Shown here: positions 55,816 through 64,000 of the stretch, piece by piece
Numbering within the stretch: the stretch's first letter is position 1
Layout of the letters: each line of letters starts with the position of its first letter
Assembly: GCA_016869735.1 (NCBI GenBank)
Contig: VGDL01000002.1
Coordinates: forward strand, 60,699-124,698
DNA: 64,000 nt
Direction: 5' to 3'
Source: Alphaproteobacteria bacterium
Lineage (GTDB): Bacteria; Pseudomonadota; Alphaproteobacteria; Acetobacterales; Acetobacteraceae
Translations under genes and position numbers: made by a program
Notes under the pieces: generated by a model
What the model was told of the DNA's origin: nothing
Databases searched by the model: none
Seen by the model: the letters and a program-made list of their open reading frames with translations, nothing else

Positions 55816-56415
55816 TCAGCCGGCCGGGACGGTTTCGGCGAGCGGCGCGAGTCTGGAAACCTCCGCAAACCAGGCCGCCAGCTTCGGGCAGGAATCGCGC
55901 CAGGGTTCAACCGCGAAGCGGAAATCGAGGTAACCAAGCGCACAGGCAATGCTGATGGCGCCGATATCGCCAAGCCCGCGCGGCGGATCCTTTTCCAGCA
56001 CGGCCAAGGCGCGCTCCACGGCGGCCTTTTGGCGCGCATCGAAAGCCTTGCGGCCATCATCCTGCGGATGGTTCATGTGCAGGCGCCGCGCCACGGCGGC
56101 ATCCAGAATGCCATCGGCGGTGGCCTGCCGGATCATGGCCTTCAGGCGCGGCGCGCTGCCGGTCGGCGGGAAAAGCGGCGCGGCAGAGCCGATCGTGTCC
56201 AGATATTCGCAAATCACCGGGCTGTCATAAATTGCGATCCCATCCTTGGTGACCAGGGCAGGCACTTTGGACAGCGGGTTATCGGCCAGCAAATCCGCCG
56301 GCGATTGAAGGGGGTTGGTCGAGACCTTTTCCAAAAGCCCACCAATGCCGCGCGTAATGGCGCAGACCATGACTTTCCGCACATAGGGGCTGGCTGGGGA
56401 GTAATGCAGTTTCAT
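55816..56415 (-). CDS. Glutathione S-transferase family protein
   Basis: A 199-residue GST. The thioredoxin-like N-terminal domain has LHYSPASPYVRKVMV (possible catalytic Ser/Tyr), the cis-Pro in SKVPALVTKDG, and YDSPVICEYLD for gamma-glutamyl binding. The helical C-terminal domain starts around residue 85. It conjugates or isomerises electrophilic substrates with glutathione. It follows gloB by 21 bases, fitting a glutathione detoxification context. Confidence 0.9.
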   Translation of the reverse strand: MKLHYSPASPYVRKVMVCAITRGIGGLLEKVSTNPLQSPADLLADNPLSKVPALVTKDGIAIYDSPVICEYLDTIGSAAPLFPPTGSAPRLKAMIRQATADGILDAAVARRLHMNHPQDDGRKAFDARQKAAVERALAVLEKDPPRGLGDIGAISIACALGYLDFRFAVEPWRDSCPKLAAWFAEVSRLAPLAETVPAG

Positions 56416-56436
56416 CTGGCGTTTCCTTGAGTGATA

Positions 56437-57162
56437 TTAACGAAATGTGTCCTTGCCGGCACGGATGCGGGCAAGTGTGGCGATATCCGGCGCGCGCATG
56501 AAGGGATTGGCGGCGCGTTCAGAAGTGATGGTGCTGGGTAGCGTCGGCTTGCCGGCGGCGCGCTGTGCCTGCGCTTCCGCGATGCGGGCCTTGAGCGCGG
56601 CATTGTCCGGTTCCACCGTAATCGCAAAGCGCGCATTGCTTTCGGTATATTCATGACCGCAGCAAACGAGCGTTTCGCCGGGAAGCGCAGCAAGCGCCGA
56701 GAGGGAGGCGAACATCTGCTCTGCCGTGCCTTCCAATAACCGACCGCAGCCAAGCGAAAACAGCGTGTCGCCGCAAAGCAGGATATGCGAATCGGCGATG
56801 TGGAAGGCGATATGGTCGCGTGTGTGGCCATCACTCGCCAGCACGGCCGCCTTGCTGCCCAGCACGTCCACGGTGTCGCCGGGCGCAACCGCCTGATCAA
56901 GTGGCGGCAGGCGGTGCCTATCCGCTGCCGCACCCACTACCTTGGCGCCATAGCGCGCCACCAGGCCCGGCACGCCCGCCACGTGATCCCCGTGGTGATG
57001 CGTCAGCAAAATCAGATCAAGCTTGCCGCCCATGGCTTCGATCACCGCGGCCACGGGCGCGTCCTCTGCCGGGTCGCAGACCGCAAGGCGGCCATCGGCG
57101 GCGCGGAGCAGCCAGGCGTAATTATCCGAAAGGCAGGGGATGGGGGTCGCGGTCAAAGCCAT
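56437..57162 (-). CDS. gloB: Hydroxyacylglutathione hydrolase (glyoxalase II)
   Basis: A 241-residue metallo-beta-lactamase-fold enzyme that hydrolyses S-D-lactoylglutathione to D-lactate and glutathione. The metal motif is LTHHHGDHVAGVP (THxHxDH), and further ligands lie in DGHTRDHIAFH, LLCGDTLFSLGCGRL and CCGHEYTESNARFA. It begins MALTATPIPCLSDNYAWLL, the standard start. It heads a minus-strand run with GST, cupin and methyltransferase. It is divergent from the methyltransferase at 57222. Confidence 0.95.
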   Translation of the reverse strand: MALTATPIPCLSDNYAWLLRAADGRLAVCDPAEDAPVAAVIEAMGGKLDLILLTHHHGDHVAGVPGLVARYGAKVVGAAADRHRLPPLDQAVAPGDTVDVLGSKAAVLASDGHTRDHIAFHIADSHILLCGDTLFSLGCGRLLEGTAEQMFASLSALAALPGETLVCCGHEYTESNARFAITVEPDNAALKARIAEAQAQRAAGKPTLPSTITSERAANPFMRAPDIATLARIRAGKDTFR

Positions 57163-57221
57163 GGGGGCACCTTGTCAGGGGGCCATCCCATGCGGCCCCG
57201 GAAGCGACTATATCTACCCGT

Positions 57222-57926
57222 ATGCGTGAGGAAATCCATGGCCTGGCCGAATTCTACGCCGCCCCGGCGGGCGGGCTGACCGCGCGGCTGCTGCGCCGAC
57301 GGCTGGCCACGCTGTGGCCTCGGCTGACGGGGCTTTCCGTGCTGGGGATTGGCCATGTGGAGCCCTATCTGCCGCTATGGCGTGAAGAAGCAACGCGCTG
57401 CATCGCGCTTGCCCCGGCGCAGCTTGGCCCGGCGCGCTTTGCCCATGCTGGGGTCTCATCCGCCGTGCTGGCCGAAGAAGATGCGCTGCCATTTCCGGAT
57501 TTGAGCTTTGATCGCATCCTGCTGGTGCATGGGTTGGAAGCGGCGGAAAACGCAGGGCGCTTGCTGCGAGAATGTTGGCGCCTGCTGCGCGATGATGGGC
57601 GCTTGCTGGTGGTGGCCCCCAATCGGCGCGGCATTTGGGCGCAGTTTGACCACACGCCCTTTGGCCATGGCCGGCCTTATTCGCGAACCCAGATCACAAG
57701 GCTATTGCAGGCGCAGATGTTTCGCGTGGAACGCCGCGACGCCGCGCTTTACGTGCCGCCCTTCACGCCACTGATGCGCGCCGGCACGGCGTGGGAGAAA
57801 GCAGGCCGTGCCATTTGCCCTGCGCGCTGGGCTGGGCTTTGTCTGATTGAAGCCGAGAAGGATGTCTTCGCCGCCATGCCGGCCGGGGCGGTGCGGCTGC
57901 GCCGACGCGTGCTGCTGCGCGCCTGA
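57222..57926 (+). CDS. Class I SAM-dependent methyltransferase
   Basis: A 234-residue methyltransferase-11 type protein. It starts MREEIHGLAEFYAAPAGGL, with LSVLGIGHVEPYLP for SAM, LPFPDLSFDRILLVHGLE and ECWRLLRDDGRLLVVAPNRRG. ATG at 57222 agrees with the start of homology; the frame is open far upstream, but antisense to gloB. In alphaproteobacteria this family is often divergent from gloB, as here. The substrate is unknown. Confidence 0.85.
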   Translation: MREEIHGLAEFYAAPAGGLTARLLRRRLATLWPRLTGLSVLGIGHVEPYLPLWREEATRCIALAPAQLGPARFAHAGVSSAVLAEEDALPFPDLSFDRILLVHGLEAAENAGRLLRECWRLLRDDGRLLVVAPNRRGIWAQFDHTPFGHGRPYSRTQITRLLQAQMFRVERRDAALYVPPFTPLMRAGTAWEKAGRAICPARWAGLCLIEAEKDVFAAMPAGAVRLRRRVLLRA

Positions 57927-57982
57927 TTGGCCTTTGCTGGCGTTTGGCGCATGCTGGCGCAAATGGCCCAGGGAGAAACGCC

Positions 57983-58939
57983 ATGAACCAAGACCCCCGT
58001 TGGCAGCAAAGCCTGCGCTATCCGGACCCTTCCATTGTGGCGCTGGATGGATCCTTCAAGAAATACCATCTGCCGTTATCAGCCGTTGAGCGGCTGTATC
58101 ACGGGACGCGCTGGGGTGAGGGGCCGGTCTGGCTTGGCGATGCGCGCTGCCTTTTGTGGTCCGATATTCCGAATAACCGCGTGCTGAAATGGGATGAGGA
58201 AACCGGTGCTGTCAGTGTCTGGCGTAAGCCTTCCAACAACGCCAATGGTCATACGCGGGACCGTCAGGGGCGCGTGATTGCGTGTGAGCATTTCGGCCGC
58301 CGCGTGGTGCGCTTTGAATATGATGGCGCGATCACGGTTTTGGCTGATAGCTACAAGGGCAAGCGGCTGAACAGCCCGAATGACGTTGTGGTGAAGTCTG
58401 ACGGTTCCATCTGGTTCACCGACCCGCCCTTTGGCCTGATGGCGAATTATGAAGGCGAACGCGCCACACCTGAATTGCCGCATACCAATGTCTATCGCAT
58501 TGATGGCCAAAGCGGCGAAATCACGCTTGTCACCGATGAGGTGAACCATCCGAATGGCTTGGCCTTCAGCCCGGATGAGAAGATTTTGTACGTCATCGAA
58601 AGCCGCGCCGATCCGCGCAATATCCTGGCCTATGATGTGGCAGCGAATGGCAAAAGCTTGCGCAAGCGCCGGGTTTTCGTGGCGTGTCAGCCGGGTGAGA
58701 CGCCGGATGGCTTTCGCGTGGATGTGGATGGCAATCTATGGTGCGGCTGGGGCATGACCGCCGAGTTTGATGGCGTGCGTGTGTACAACAATGCAGGCGC
58801 GCCGATTGGGCATATCCATCTGCCGGAACGCTGCGCCAATCTTTGCTTCGGCGGGCGTTATCGCAATCGGATCTTCATGGCCGCGGCACAATCCTTGTAC
58901 TCGCTGTATGTGAATACCGAAGGCGTCAAGGGCGGTTGA
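57983..58939 (+). CDS. SMP-30/gluconolactonase family protein
   Basis: A 318-residue six-bladed propeller lactonase. The N-terminal metal Glu is in RWGEGPVWL. Others are the Asn in RLNSPNDVVV and the Asp in LAFSPDEKILYV; NANGHTRDRQGRVIACEHFG is typical. It probably opens a sugar-acid or related lactone in the cytosol. ATG at 57983 follows a GGGAGAAA RBS. It is convergent with, and overlaps by 14 bases, the small AtuA-partner gene, so its substrate may belong to the same pathway. Confidence 0.88.
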   Translation: MNQDPRWQQSLRYPDPSIVALDGSFKKYHLPLSAVERLYHGTRWGEGPVWLGDARCLLWSDIPNNRVLKWDEETGAVSVWRKPSNNANGHTRDRQGRVIACEHFGRRVVRFEYDGAITVLADSYKGKRLNSPNDVVVKSDGSIWFTDPPFGLMANYEGERATPELPHTNVYRIDGQSGEITLVTDEVNHPNGLAFSPDEKILYVIESRADPRNILAYDVAANGKSLRKRRVFVACQPGETPDGFRVDVDGNLWCGWGMTAEFDGVRVYNNAGAPIGHIHLPERCANLCFGGRYRNRIFMAAAQSLYSLYVNTEGVKGG

Positions 58940-59273
58940 GCCTTTCGCGCGGCACTTCAATGGTCATGCCGAGCAACCGGAAGGAATGGCTCTTGCCATG
59001 GCCATCAAGATTGAGGCTGCCATTCACGCCGCCTTCCAGCACATCATCAATCACGAAATTGAAGGCGTGCAGCAGCGGCAGATCGTAACGCGTACAACCC
59101 GTGGCGCCGCGATGGCGGAATAGCGCCAGCACCCTCTCCGCCGTGACCTGTTCGGCGAGCAATGCGTAATGCGCCGGATCATAGGGCATGAGGGAAAGGT
59201 TGACGCGATTGCCCTTATCGCCCGCGCGGCTATGGGCGATGTCATGCAATGTGATGGTGGTGGTGTTGCTCAT
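58926..59273 (-). CDS. AtuA-associated small protein (AtuA C-terminal-like)
   Basis: A 115-residue protein. It starts MSNTTTITLHDIAHSRAGDK, with GNRVNLSLMPYDPAHY and GATGCTRYDLPLLHAFNFVI, as in the domain that is fused to or follows AtuA-type proteins. The ATG shares one base with the AtuA-like stop (TGATG). It probably forms a complex with AtuA. It overlaps the convergent lactonase gene by 14 bases at its 3' end. Confidence 0.82.
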   Translation of the reverse strand: MSNTTTITLHDIAHSRAGDKGNRVNLSLMPYDPAHYALLAEQVTAERVLALFRHRGATGCTRYDLPLLHAFNFVIDDVLEGGVNGSLNLDGHGKSHSFRLLGMTIEVPRERLNRP

Positions 59274-60652
59274 CAATTCCACTCCCGCGCCGGCAGCACG
59301 CGTGTTTCGGTGGGGACCTGATCGCGCGGCACCAGGAAGCTCCTTGTCAGGATGCGTGGTGTGACACGCCAACGCGCGCCGGAGGTGCCCGCCGTGCCGC
59401 AGCAGAGCAAAGCGAGTGCTTCGCGGGATGCTTGGTCAGCGTCATCGCGCGTGGTGGCCTCAACCGCGAGCCGAATGCGAATGTCTTGCGGTGCTGGTCC
59501 GTCATAGCCACGCCAGAGCGCGCCATCATCCGAATCATGCACGGAAGCAACGCCGATCAAATCCGCCCGCGCACGGCGCGCAAGGCCACGGCGCTTGATG
59601 CGTTCCAGCAGCACATCCGCGGTCGCTTTGGCGCGGGCGAGCGCATTGGGACCGGCGACACTGATTTCACCCTCACCAAGCCAGGAACCTTCATAACAGG
59701 CAGTGACCTTCAGCAAATCAGGGCGTGGCGCGCCGCGCAGGCCATGCACCGCCACGCGATCCTTGCCCGCCATGGCCAGATGCGCGGCAGTGATATCCAG
59801 CGTCACATCGGGCGTGATGTAGCGCGCGGGGTCATGCACTTCATACAAAAGCTGTTCCTTGACGGTGCGGAGATCAACAATGCCGCCCGTGTCTTCCGGC
59901 TTGGTGATCAGCAGCGAAAGATTGCGCCCAACCTCGGCGATGGGAAAGCCGATATTGGCGGGGTCTGGAATATCCTTGAAGCCGGGGTCCCAGAATACGC
60001 CGCCCGTCACCTGGCTGCCGCATTCCAGCAAATGCCCCGTCGCGGCACCGACCGCGAGTGCTTGCCAATCATCCTCTGCCCAGCCGAAATGATGCATGAG
60101 GGGTGCGATGGCCAACGCCGGGTCCGAAGTACGCCCTGCCACGACGATTTGCGCGCCAGCGGCGAGCGCTTCTGCCAAGGGCGCCGCACCAATGTAGGCA
60201 TTGGCGGAAACCAGTTTCCAGGAAGACATATCAAGCCCGGCATCGGCTTCATGCACCGCCATGCTGTCCAGATTGATGCTGGCCGAAACATCATCGCCGG
60301 TGACAAGACCAATGCGAAGTTCCGGCAGGCCAAGCCGCTTCGCCAACCGCGCAATGGCACGCGCGGCAGCAAGCGGATTGGCCGCGCCAAAATTGCCGAG
60401 GATAGGAATGCCCGCGCGCGCTGCATCAGCGAGGATCGGTTCCAGCAGCCGTTCCAGCATGGGTTCATAACCCGCTTCGGGATCTCGGCGGCGTTCCAAC
60501 TGTGCGAGTGCTACGGTGCGTTCGCCAAGACATTCAAAGAACATTGCTGCTGGCAGGCCACGCTTGATCAGGCTGCGCATCACTGGAATGGGCGCATCCA
60601 CACGGTCACCGGAAAAACCAGCGCCATTGCCGACGAGAAACAGATCACTCAC
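59273..60652 (-). CDS. Acyclic terpene utilization AtuA-like protein (DUF1446)
   Basis: A 459-residue DUF1446 protein. Features are LFLVGNGAGFSGDRVDAP, ALAQLERRRDPEAGYEPML, GNFGAANPLAAARAI, VVAGRTSDPALAIAPLMHHF and TGHLLECGSQVTGGVFWDP (each a family stretch). AtuA is needed for citronellol/geraniol breakdown in Pseudomonas, but most homologues have other, unassigned roles; the atu carboxylase genes are absent here. I choose GTG at 60652 because AAAGGAG stands 9 bases upstream; the longer start would translate through repeat copy B. Confidence 0.85.
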   Translation of the reverse strand: MSDLFLVGNGAGFSGDRVDAPIPVMRSLIKRGLPAAMFFECLGERTVALAQLERRRDPEAGYEPMLERLLEPILADAARAGIPILGNFGAANPLAAARAIARLAKRLGLPELRIGLVTGDDVSASINLDSMAVHEADAGLDMSSWKLVSANAYIGAAPLAEALAAGAQIVVAGRTSDPALAIAPLMHHFGWAEDDWQALAVGAATGHLLECGSQVTGGVFWDPGFKDIPDPANIGFPIAEVGRNLSLLITKPEDTGGIVDLRTVKEQLLYEVHDPARYITPDVTLDITAAHLAMAGKDRVAVHGLRGAPRPDLLKVTACYEGSWLGEGEISVAGPNALARAKATADVLLERIKRRGLARRARADLIGVASVHDSDDGALWRGYDGPAPQDIRIRLAVEATTRDDADQASREALALLCCGTAGTSGARWRVTPRILTRSFLVPRDQVPTETRVLPAREWN

Positions 60653-60667
60653 GCCAAGCACTCCTTT

Positions 60668-60771
60668 GAGCATTTTCAAGCCAAGTGGGAACACTTGGCG
60701 ACTCGGAAAATGCGATCAAACAAAAAGTTAGAGCGGTTACCGGGAACCAAGGTGAACGGAAACCGCTCTAA
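60668..60771. repeat. Composite palindromic repeat, copy B
   Basis: Module 1 (60668-60723) matches copy A at 52 of 56 bases; three of the four differences lie at the hairpin loop. After a 4-base spacer comes module 2, with arms TTAGAGCGGTT (60728-60738) and AACCGCTCTAA (60761-60771). The sequence of module 2 differs from that of copy A. It lies between the PLP-enzyme and AtuA-like genes and overlaps the last 12 codons and stop of the former. Confidence 0.85.
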
Positions 60772-61933
60772 TCGCGGCGCCGAGTGTAGCCGCGTCGCTA
60801 TCGTCAAAGGCAATCGGGTTGATGGCAAGCAGGCCCTGGCCGATGCGCCCGGCATCGAGGTGAATGGCGGGGCGATGGGCGCGCAGCCTGGCATCTGCTG
60901 CGCGCGCGGCATGGGCATCAGGCAGGCGCCATTCCAGCACGGGCAGGCCAGGCTTGGCGCCATCCGGCACCAGGCGAAGGCTTACCGGGTGTCCGGCCGC
61001 CGCCAGCACCGCTTCAAGCCGCGCCTGCCAGCGCGCGCTGCGTTGCGCTGGATTATCCGCCACGAAACGCCGCAAGGCGACGATCAGGCCGATGATTTCT
61101 TCCTTGCCGATCTTGCAGGAACGCCCAATGCCGTGATGCGGCAGGCCACGCATTTGCGCGAGTGGTGCGAATTCCGGCGGCGCGATGAAATCCGCTTCGG
61201 GCATATCAAGGTCAAGCATCTGCGCGAGGGCAGAGGCAACCAGATCACGCCGCCCGACGAGAATGCCGGAAGATTGCGGCCCGCCCAAAGCCTTGCCGCC
61301 GGAAAAACAGACCAGATCGGCGCCTTCGGCGATGAATCGCCGCAGGTTTTCAGCGGGTGGCAATTGCGCCGCCGCATCCACCAAAACGGGGATATGGCGT
61401 TTGCGCGCCACGCGCACCACATCGCGCAAAGGCGGTTCGCTATTCGCCCCCGCCAAATAATAGATCGCCGCCGTGCGGTCTGTGATGGCGTCAGCGATTT
61501 CCCAAGGTGCGGCATCACGCACGCCGGGGCCGGAAATACGGTCTGGAATGCCGATTTCAATGATACGCCCGCCCGCCACGCGCAGCGCGCGGTCATACAT
61601 ATTGCGCTGGCTGCGGATGGTGATGAATTCATCCGGCATGCCGCGTGTTTCGGGCAGGCGGTTCATCGCACTCGGATCAAGCCGCGCCATGCAGGCCGCC
61701 GCCCCCAGCAATACAGCGGCGGAAGCGCCAGAGGTGACAATGCCGGCTTCCGCGCCCGTGGCCTTTGCGATGTCTCGGCTGGCGGCGGCTTGCAGATGAT
61801 GCATTTCAATAGTGGCACCTGCGGCTTCCGCCATGGCTGCCAGCACTTCGGGCGCCATCAGCCCGCCGGAAAGACGCGTATTGGTGCCATAGGCATTGAT
61901 GATGCGCGGCACACCAAGATCATCGTAAATCAT
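60737..61933 (-). CDS. SelA/DgaE-like PLP-dependent enzyme
   Basis: A 398-residue fold-type I PLP protein. It starts [20 protein letters not shown], as in the SelA-like and D-glucosaminate-6-phosphate ammonia-lyase group. Other features are [30 protein letters not shown] (PLP Asp) and [19 protein letters not shown] (PLP lysine). It may be a lyase or eliminase on an amino sugar acid. The ATG overlaps the glpK TGA (ATGA). Its last residues ([12 protein letters not shown]) are encoded inside repeat copy B, so the original C-terminus may have been replaced. Confidence 0.85.
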   Translation of the reverse strand: MIYDDLGVPRIINAYGTNTRLSGGLMAPEVLAAMAEAAGATIEMHHLQAAASRDIAKATGAEAGIVTSGASAAVLLGAAACMARLDPSAMNRLPETRGMPDEFITIRSQRNMYDRALRVAGGRIIEIGIPDRISGPGVRDAAPWEIADAITDRTAAIYYLAGANSEPPLRDVVRVARKRHIPVLVDAAAQLPPAENLRRFIAEGADLVCFSGGKALGGPQSSGILVGRRDLVASALAQMLDLDMPEADFIAPPEFAPLAQMRGLPHHGIGRSCKIGKEEIIGLIVALRRFVADNPAQRSARWQARLEAVLAAAGHPVSLRLVPDGAKPGLPVLEWRLPDAHAARAADARLRAHRPAIHLDAGRIGQGLLAINPIAFDDSDAATLGAAIRAVSVHLGSR

Positions 61934-63432
61934 GCGGGTTGTTCCGAAAGGGTGCGGCGCAAGGCATCGCGCCAAAGCGCGTAGCGACTATCTGCTTCTG
62001 CGCGATTCATTTGGGGCACGAAGCGGCGTTCCAGGCGCCAATGCGTGGCCCCCGTGGCACCTGGTGGCGCGCAAAGCCCGGCCTGCATGCCAGCCAGATA
62101 GGCCGCGCCAAGTGCCGTTGTTTCCAGCACGGTTGGCCGATCCACCGGCGCGCCCAGCTGGTCCGCCAGGAATTGCATGGTCCAATCGGAAGCGACCATG
62201 CCGCCATCAACGCGCAGCACGGTTTCACGCGTGCCTTGCCAATCCGCATGCATGGCTTCGATTAGGTCACGCGTTTGGAACGCAACACTTTCAAGGGCTG
62301 CACGGCAAAGTTCGGCACGGCCTGCACCGCGTGTCAGGCCAAAAATCGCCGCTTGTGCCTTGGCATCCCAATGCGGCGCACCAAGCCCGGCAAAGGCTGG
62401 CACCAGGACTACGCGCTGCGCGGGGTCGGCTTGTGCGGCCAAAATACCGGCTTCCTTCGCATTCCTGATGATGCCCAAACCATCGCGCAACCATTGCACC
62501 GCTGCACCGGCGACGAAAATCGCGCCTTCCAGCGCGTAATGGCGCTTGCCCTGCAATTGATAGGCAATGGTGGTCAGCAGCCGATTGCGTGATGCAACCG
62601 GTGCCTCACCAGTATTCAACAGCGCAAAACACCCGGTGCCATAGGTGGATTTCACCATGCCGGGTGAAAAGCAGCCTTGGCCAATGGTGGCCGCCTGTTG
62701 GTCACCCGCCATGCCGCGAATGGGAATGGCGGCACCCAGCAGCGCGGGATCGGTCGCGCCGAAATCCCCGGCGCAATCGCGCACTTCCGGCAATATCGCT
62801 TCAGGGATGCGAAACAGCCGCAGCAGATCAGCATCCCAAATGCCGCGCCTGATATCGAACAACATGGTGCGCGCGGCATTGGTGGCGTCTGTCGCATGCA
62901 CGCGCCCGCCGGTCAGGCGCCAAAGCAGAAAGCAATCCACCGTGCCGAAAGCGAGCACACCGCGTTCCGCCGCCGCGCGCGCGCCTGCGATATTGTCCAG
63001 CATCCAGGAGAGTTTGGTGGCCGAGAAATAAGGATCGGCCAGCAGGCCGGTGCGTTCGGTCAGCAACGCCTCATGCCCCTCAGCGCGCAGCTTCGTGCAG
63101 GCATCCGCCGTGCGGCGATCCTGCCAGACAATGGCGCGATGCAGGCAGCGCCCGGTGGCGCGGTCCCAAAGCAGTGTGGTTTCGCGCTGATTGGTGATGC
63201 CGATACCCGCCACGTCCGAAGCGCTGCCGCCAGCTTTTGCCAAGGCCTGGCGCATAGTGGTGATGGCGCCGTCCCAAATATCTTCCGGCTCATGTTCCAC
63301 CCAGCCAGGTGCAGGAAAATGCTGCGGCAATTCCATCTGCACTGTCGCGCGCGGTGTCAGATCGGCGCCGAAGGCGATTGTGCGCGCGGAGGTGGTGCCC
63401 TGATCAAGCGCAAGCAGCAGGGGGTTCTTCAT
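61930..63432 (-). CDS. glpK: Glycerol kinase
   Basis: A 500-residue FGGY kinase, standard length. It begins [16 protein letters not shown], with [27 protein letters not shown] and [16 protein letters not shown], then [20 protein letters not shown], all close to GlpK. It phosphorylates glycerol to sn-glycerol-3-phosphate. ATG at 63432. It heads an operon with the PLP enzyme, AtuA-like protein and small partner; no glpD, glpF or glp regulator is near, so a related polyol cannot be excluded. Confidence 0.92.
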   Translation of the reverse strand: MKNPLLLALDQGTTSARTIAFGADLTPRATVQMELPQHFPAPGWVEHEPEDIWDGAITTMRQALAKAGGSASDVAGIGITNQRETTLLWDRATGRCLHRAIVWQDRRTADACTKLRAEGHEALLTERTGLLADPYFSATKLSWMLDNIAGARAAAERGVLAFGTVDCFLLWRLTGGRVHATDATNAARTMLFDIRRGIWDADLLRLFRIPEAILPEVRDCAGDFGATDPALLGAAIPIRGMAGDQQAATIGQGCFSPGMVKSTYGTGCFALLNTGEAPVASRNRLLTTIAYQLQGKRHYALEGAIFVAGAAVQWLRDGLGIIRNAKEAGILAAQADPAQRVVLVPAFAGLGAPHWDAKAQAAIFGLTRGAGRAELCRAALESVAFQTRDLIEAMHADWQGTRETVLRVDGGMVASDWTMQFLADQLGAPVDRPTVLETTALGAAYLAGMQAGLCAPPGATGATHWRLERRFVPQMNRAEADSRYALWRDALRRTLSEQPA

Positions 63433-63485
63433 GCCGTGGCCTTTCCTTCCAAGGCGTAGCATACTGCGTGAAAGGAGATTGCGCG

Positions 63486-63768
63486 ATGGCCATTCAGCTT
63501 TACGAACTCTGTGGTGCCGATCCAACTCGGCGCTTCAGCCCCTATTGCTGGCGGAGCCGGCTGGCGCTCGCCCATAAGGGCTTGGATATGCAAACCATCC
63601 CCTGGCGTTTCACCGACAAGGCCGCGATTGGTGCGCATGGGGCGCAGAAAGTGCCGGTACTGCTGGATAATGGCCGCGCGATCATCGATTCTTGGGTGAT
63701 TGCGGAATATCTGGAAGATACCTATACGGATCGGCCTTCGCTATTTGGTGGCGCAGGCGGGCGGGCAG
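63486..63768 (+). pseudogene. Glutathione S-transferase, 5' part only, truncated at an IS3 fragment
   Basis: About 94 codons of a GST remain: [20 protein letters not shown], with YCWRSRLALAHKGLD, VPVLLDNGRAIIDSWVIAEYLED (cited in part: IIDSWVIAEYLED) and RPSLFGGAGGRA. Around 63764-63770 the family sequence ends, and the frame runs 15 more codons through transposase-derived DNA to a stop. The helical domain is missing, so the product is unlikely to be active. It is divergent from glpK. The exact junction can be placed only to within a few bases because both sides share GGCGGGCAG-like sequence. Confidence 0.82.
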
Positions 63769-64000
63769 CTGCAAACCCTCTTCCCGCCAAATCCGCTCGA
63801 CTTTCTTGTGGTTGATCAAGAGGCCTTCGACCTGCAACAGCTCATGGATCTTGCGATATCCATAGCGGCCATATTGCTTGGCCAGCCGGATCACAGCCAA
63901 GCGCTGATCATCATCGCTCTTCTGGGTAGTCTCATAGCGTAGGGTACTGCGGGCAATCCCAAGAACCTCACATGTCCGCCGCTCGGATGTGCCGAGCTTC
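63764..64000 (-). mobile_element. IS3-family transposase OrfB fragment (N-terminal part, continues past window)
   Basis: The minus strand reads TSERRTCEVLGIARSTLRYE, then LAVIRLAKQYGRYGYRKIHEL and VERIWREEGLQLP (each 20 residues or fewer of a continuous frame), the HTH_21 region of IS3-type OrfB proteins. The match stops at LQLP near 63764, before the DDE integrase core, and no terminal inverted repeat is visible at the junction. So this is an internal IS fragment joined to a broken GST gene, produced by deletion, recombination or an assembly join at a repeat. Confidence 0.85.

Noticed and set aside
59432..61984. An 850-codon plus-strand open frame across the AtuA-like and PLP-enzyme genes
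   Set aside because: It is antisense to two well-supported genes, crosses repeat copy B, and has no recognisable domain. Long shadow frames are expected at this base composition.
1..64000. tRNA, rRNA, CRISPR arrays, prophage or plasmid-type replication genes
   Set aside because: I read the gaps between genes on both strands and found no cloverleaf-like sequence, no regular spaced repeats, and no phage or replication proteins.

Overview
The window is a gene-dense piece of a chromosome, G+C-rich by eye, from what looks like an alphaproteobacterium, most probably an aerobic, heterotrophic member of the Acetobacteraceae/Rhodospirillales. The placement is an inference. It rests on a GAAC-N7-GAAC SOS box in front of a LexA with a long linker, a DUF2336 protein, a dapD-dapE pair, the rpe-heparinase pair, and several CoA, TRAP and amidohydrolase catabolic genes. 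I see no rRNA, tRNA, CRISPR array, prophage or origin. No gene-free stretch exceeds 300 bases; the longest (about 43372-43614) holds a composite palindromic repeat.

Layout. 1-8.6 kb: map (cut by the left edge), a SAM methyltransferase, a thiol-dioxygenase/four-domain rhodanese pair followed by comF and grxC, a diaminopropionate ammonia-lyase, a denD-like sugar-acid dehydrogenase, a DM13 protein and a beta-hydroxyacid dehydrogenase. 8.7-17 kb: a catabolic block with an acyl-CoA synthetase broken by one stop codon, an AMACR-type racemase, an orphan NMT1-type binding protein, two SDRs and a complete TRAP transporter. 17-30 kb: housekeeping genes, namely dapD/dapE, DUF2336, argB, holC, two M17 aminopeptidases, a CysQ-like phosphatase, a Sua5-type enzyme, lexA, an MDR reductase, an enoyl-CoA hydratase and trxA. 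30-35 kb: an RND efflux adaptor and pump, the pump broken by one amber codon. 34.7-41.4 kb: lipid A/KDO genes (DUF374, waaA, lpxK) running into a TetR regulator and a DevBCA-type ABC exporter. 41.5-48.1 kb: an orphan amino-acid binding protein, an SDR, and a beta-oxidation set (FadJ-like protein plus two acyl-CoA dehydrogenases). 48.2-52.3 kb: a PhnZ-like HD oxygenase, a PfkB kinase, two paralogous amidohydrolases and a Rieske protein. 52.4-59 kb: heparinase II/III, rpe, a methyltransferase, a DUF985 cupin, a GST, gloB, another methyltransferase and an SMP-30 lactonase. 58.9-63.4 kb: a minus-strand operon of glpK, a SelA-like PLP enzyme, an AtuA-like protein and its small partner. 63.5-64 kb: a truncated GST abutting an internal fragment of an IS3-family transposase.

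The main signals beyond routine annotation are these. A composite palindromic repeat occurs twice; in one copy it encodes the C-terminus of the PLP enzyme and sits in the atuA leader. Two otherwise intact genes each carry a single in-frame stop. The PhnZ-like oxygenase keeps all metal ligands but has His where PhnZ has its substrate-gating Glu. The amidohydrolase/amidohydrolase/Rieske and glpK/PLP/AtuA clusters have no assigned pathway.
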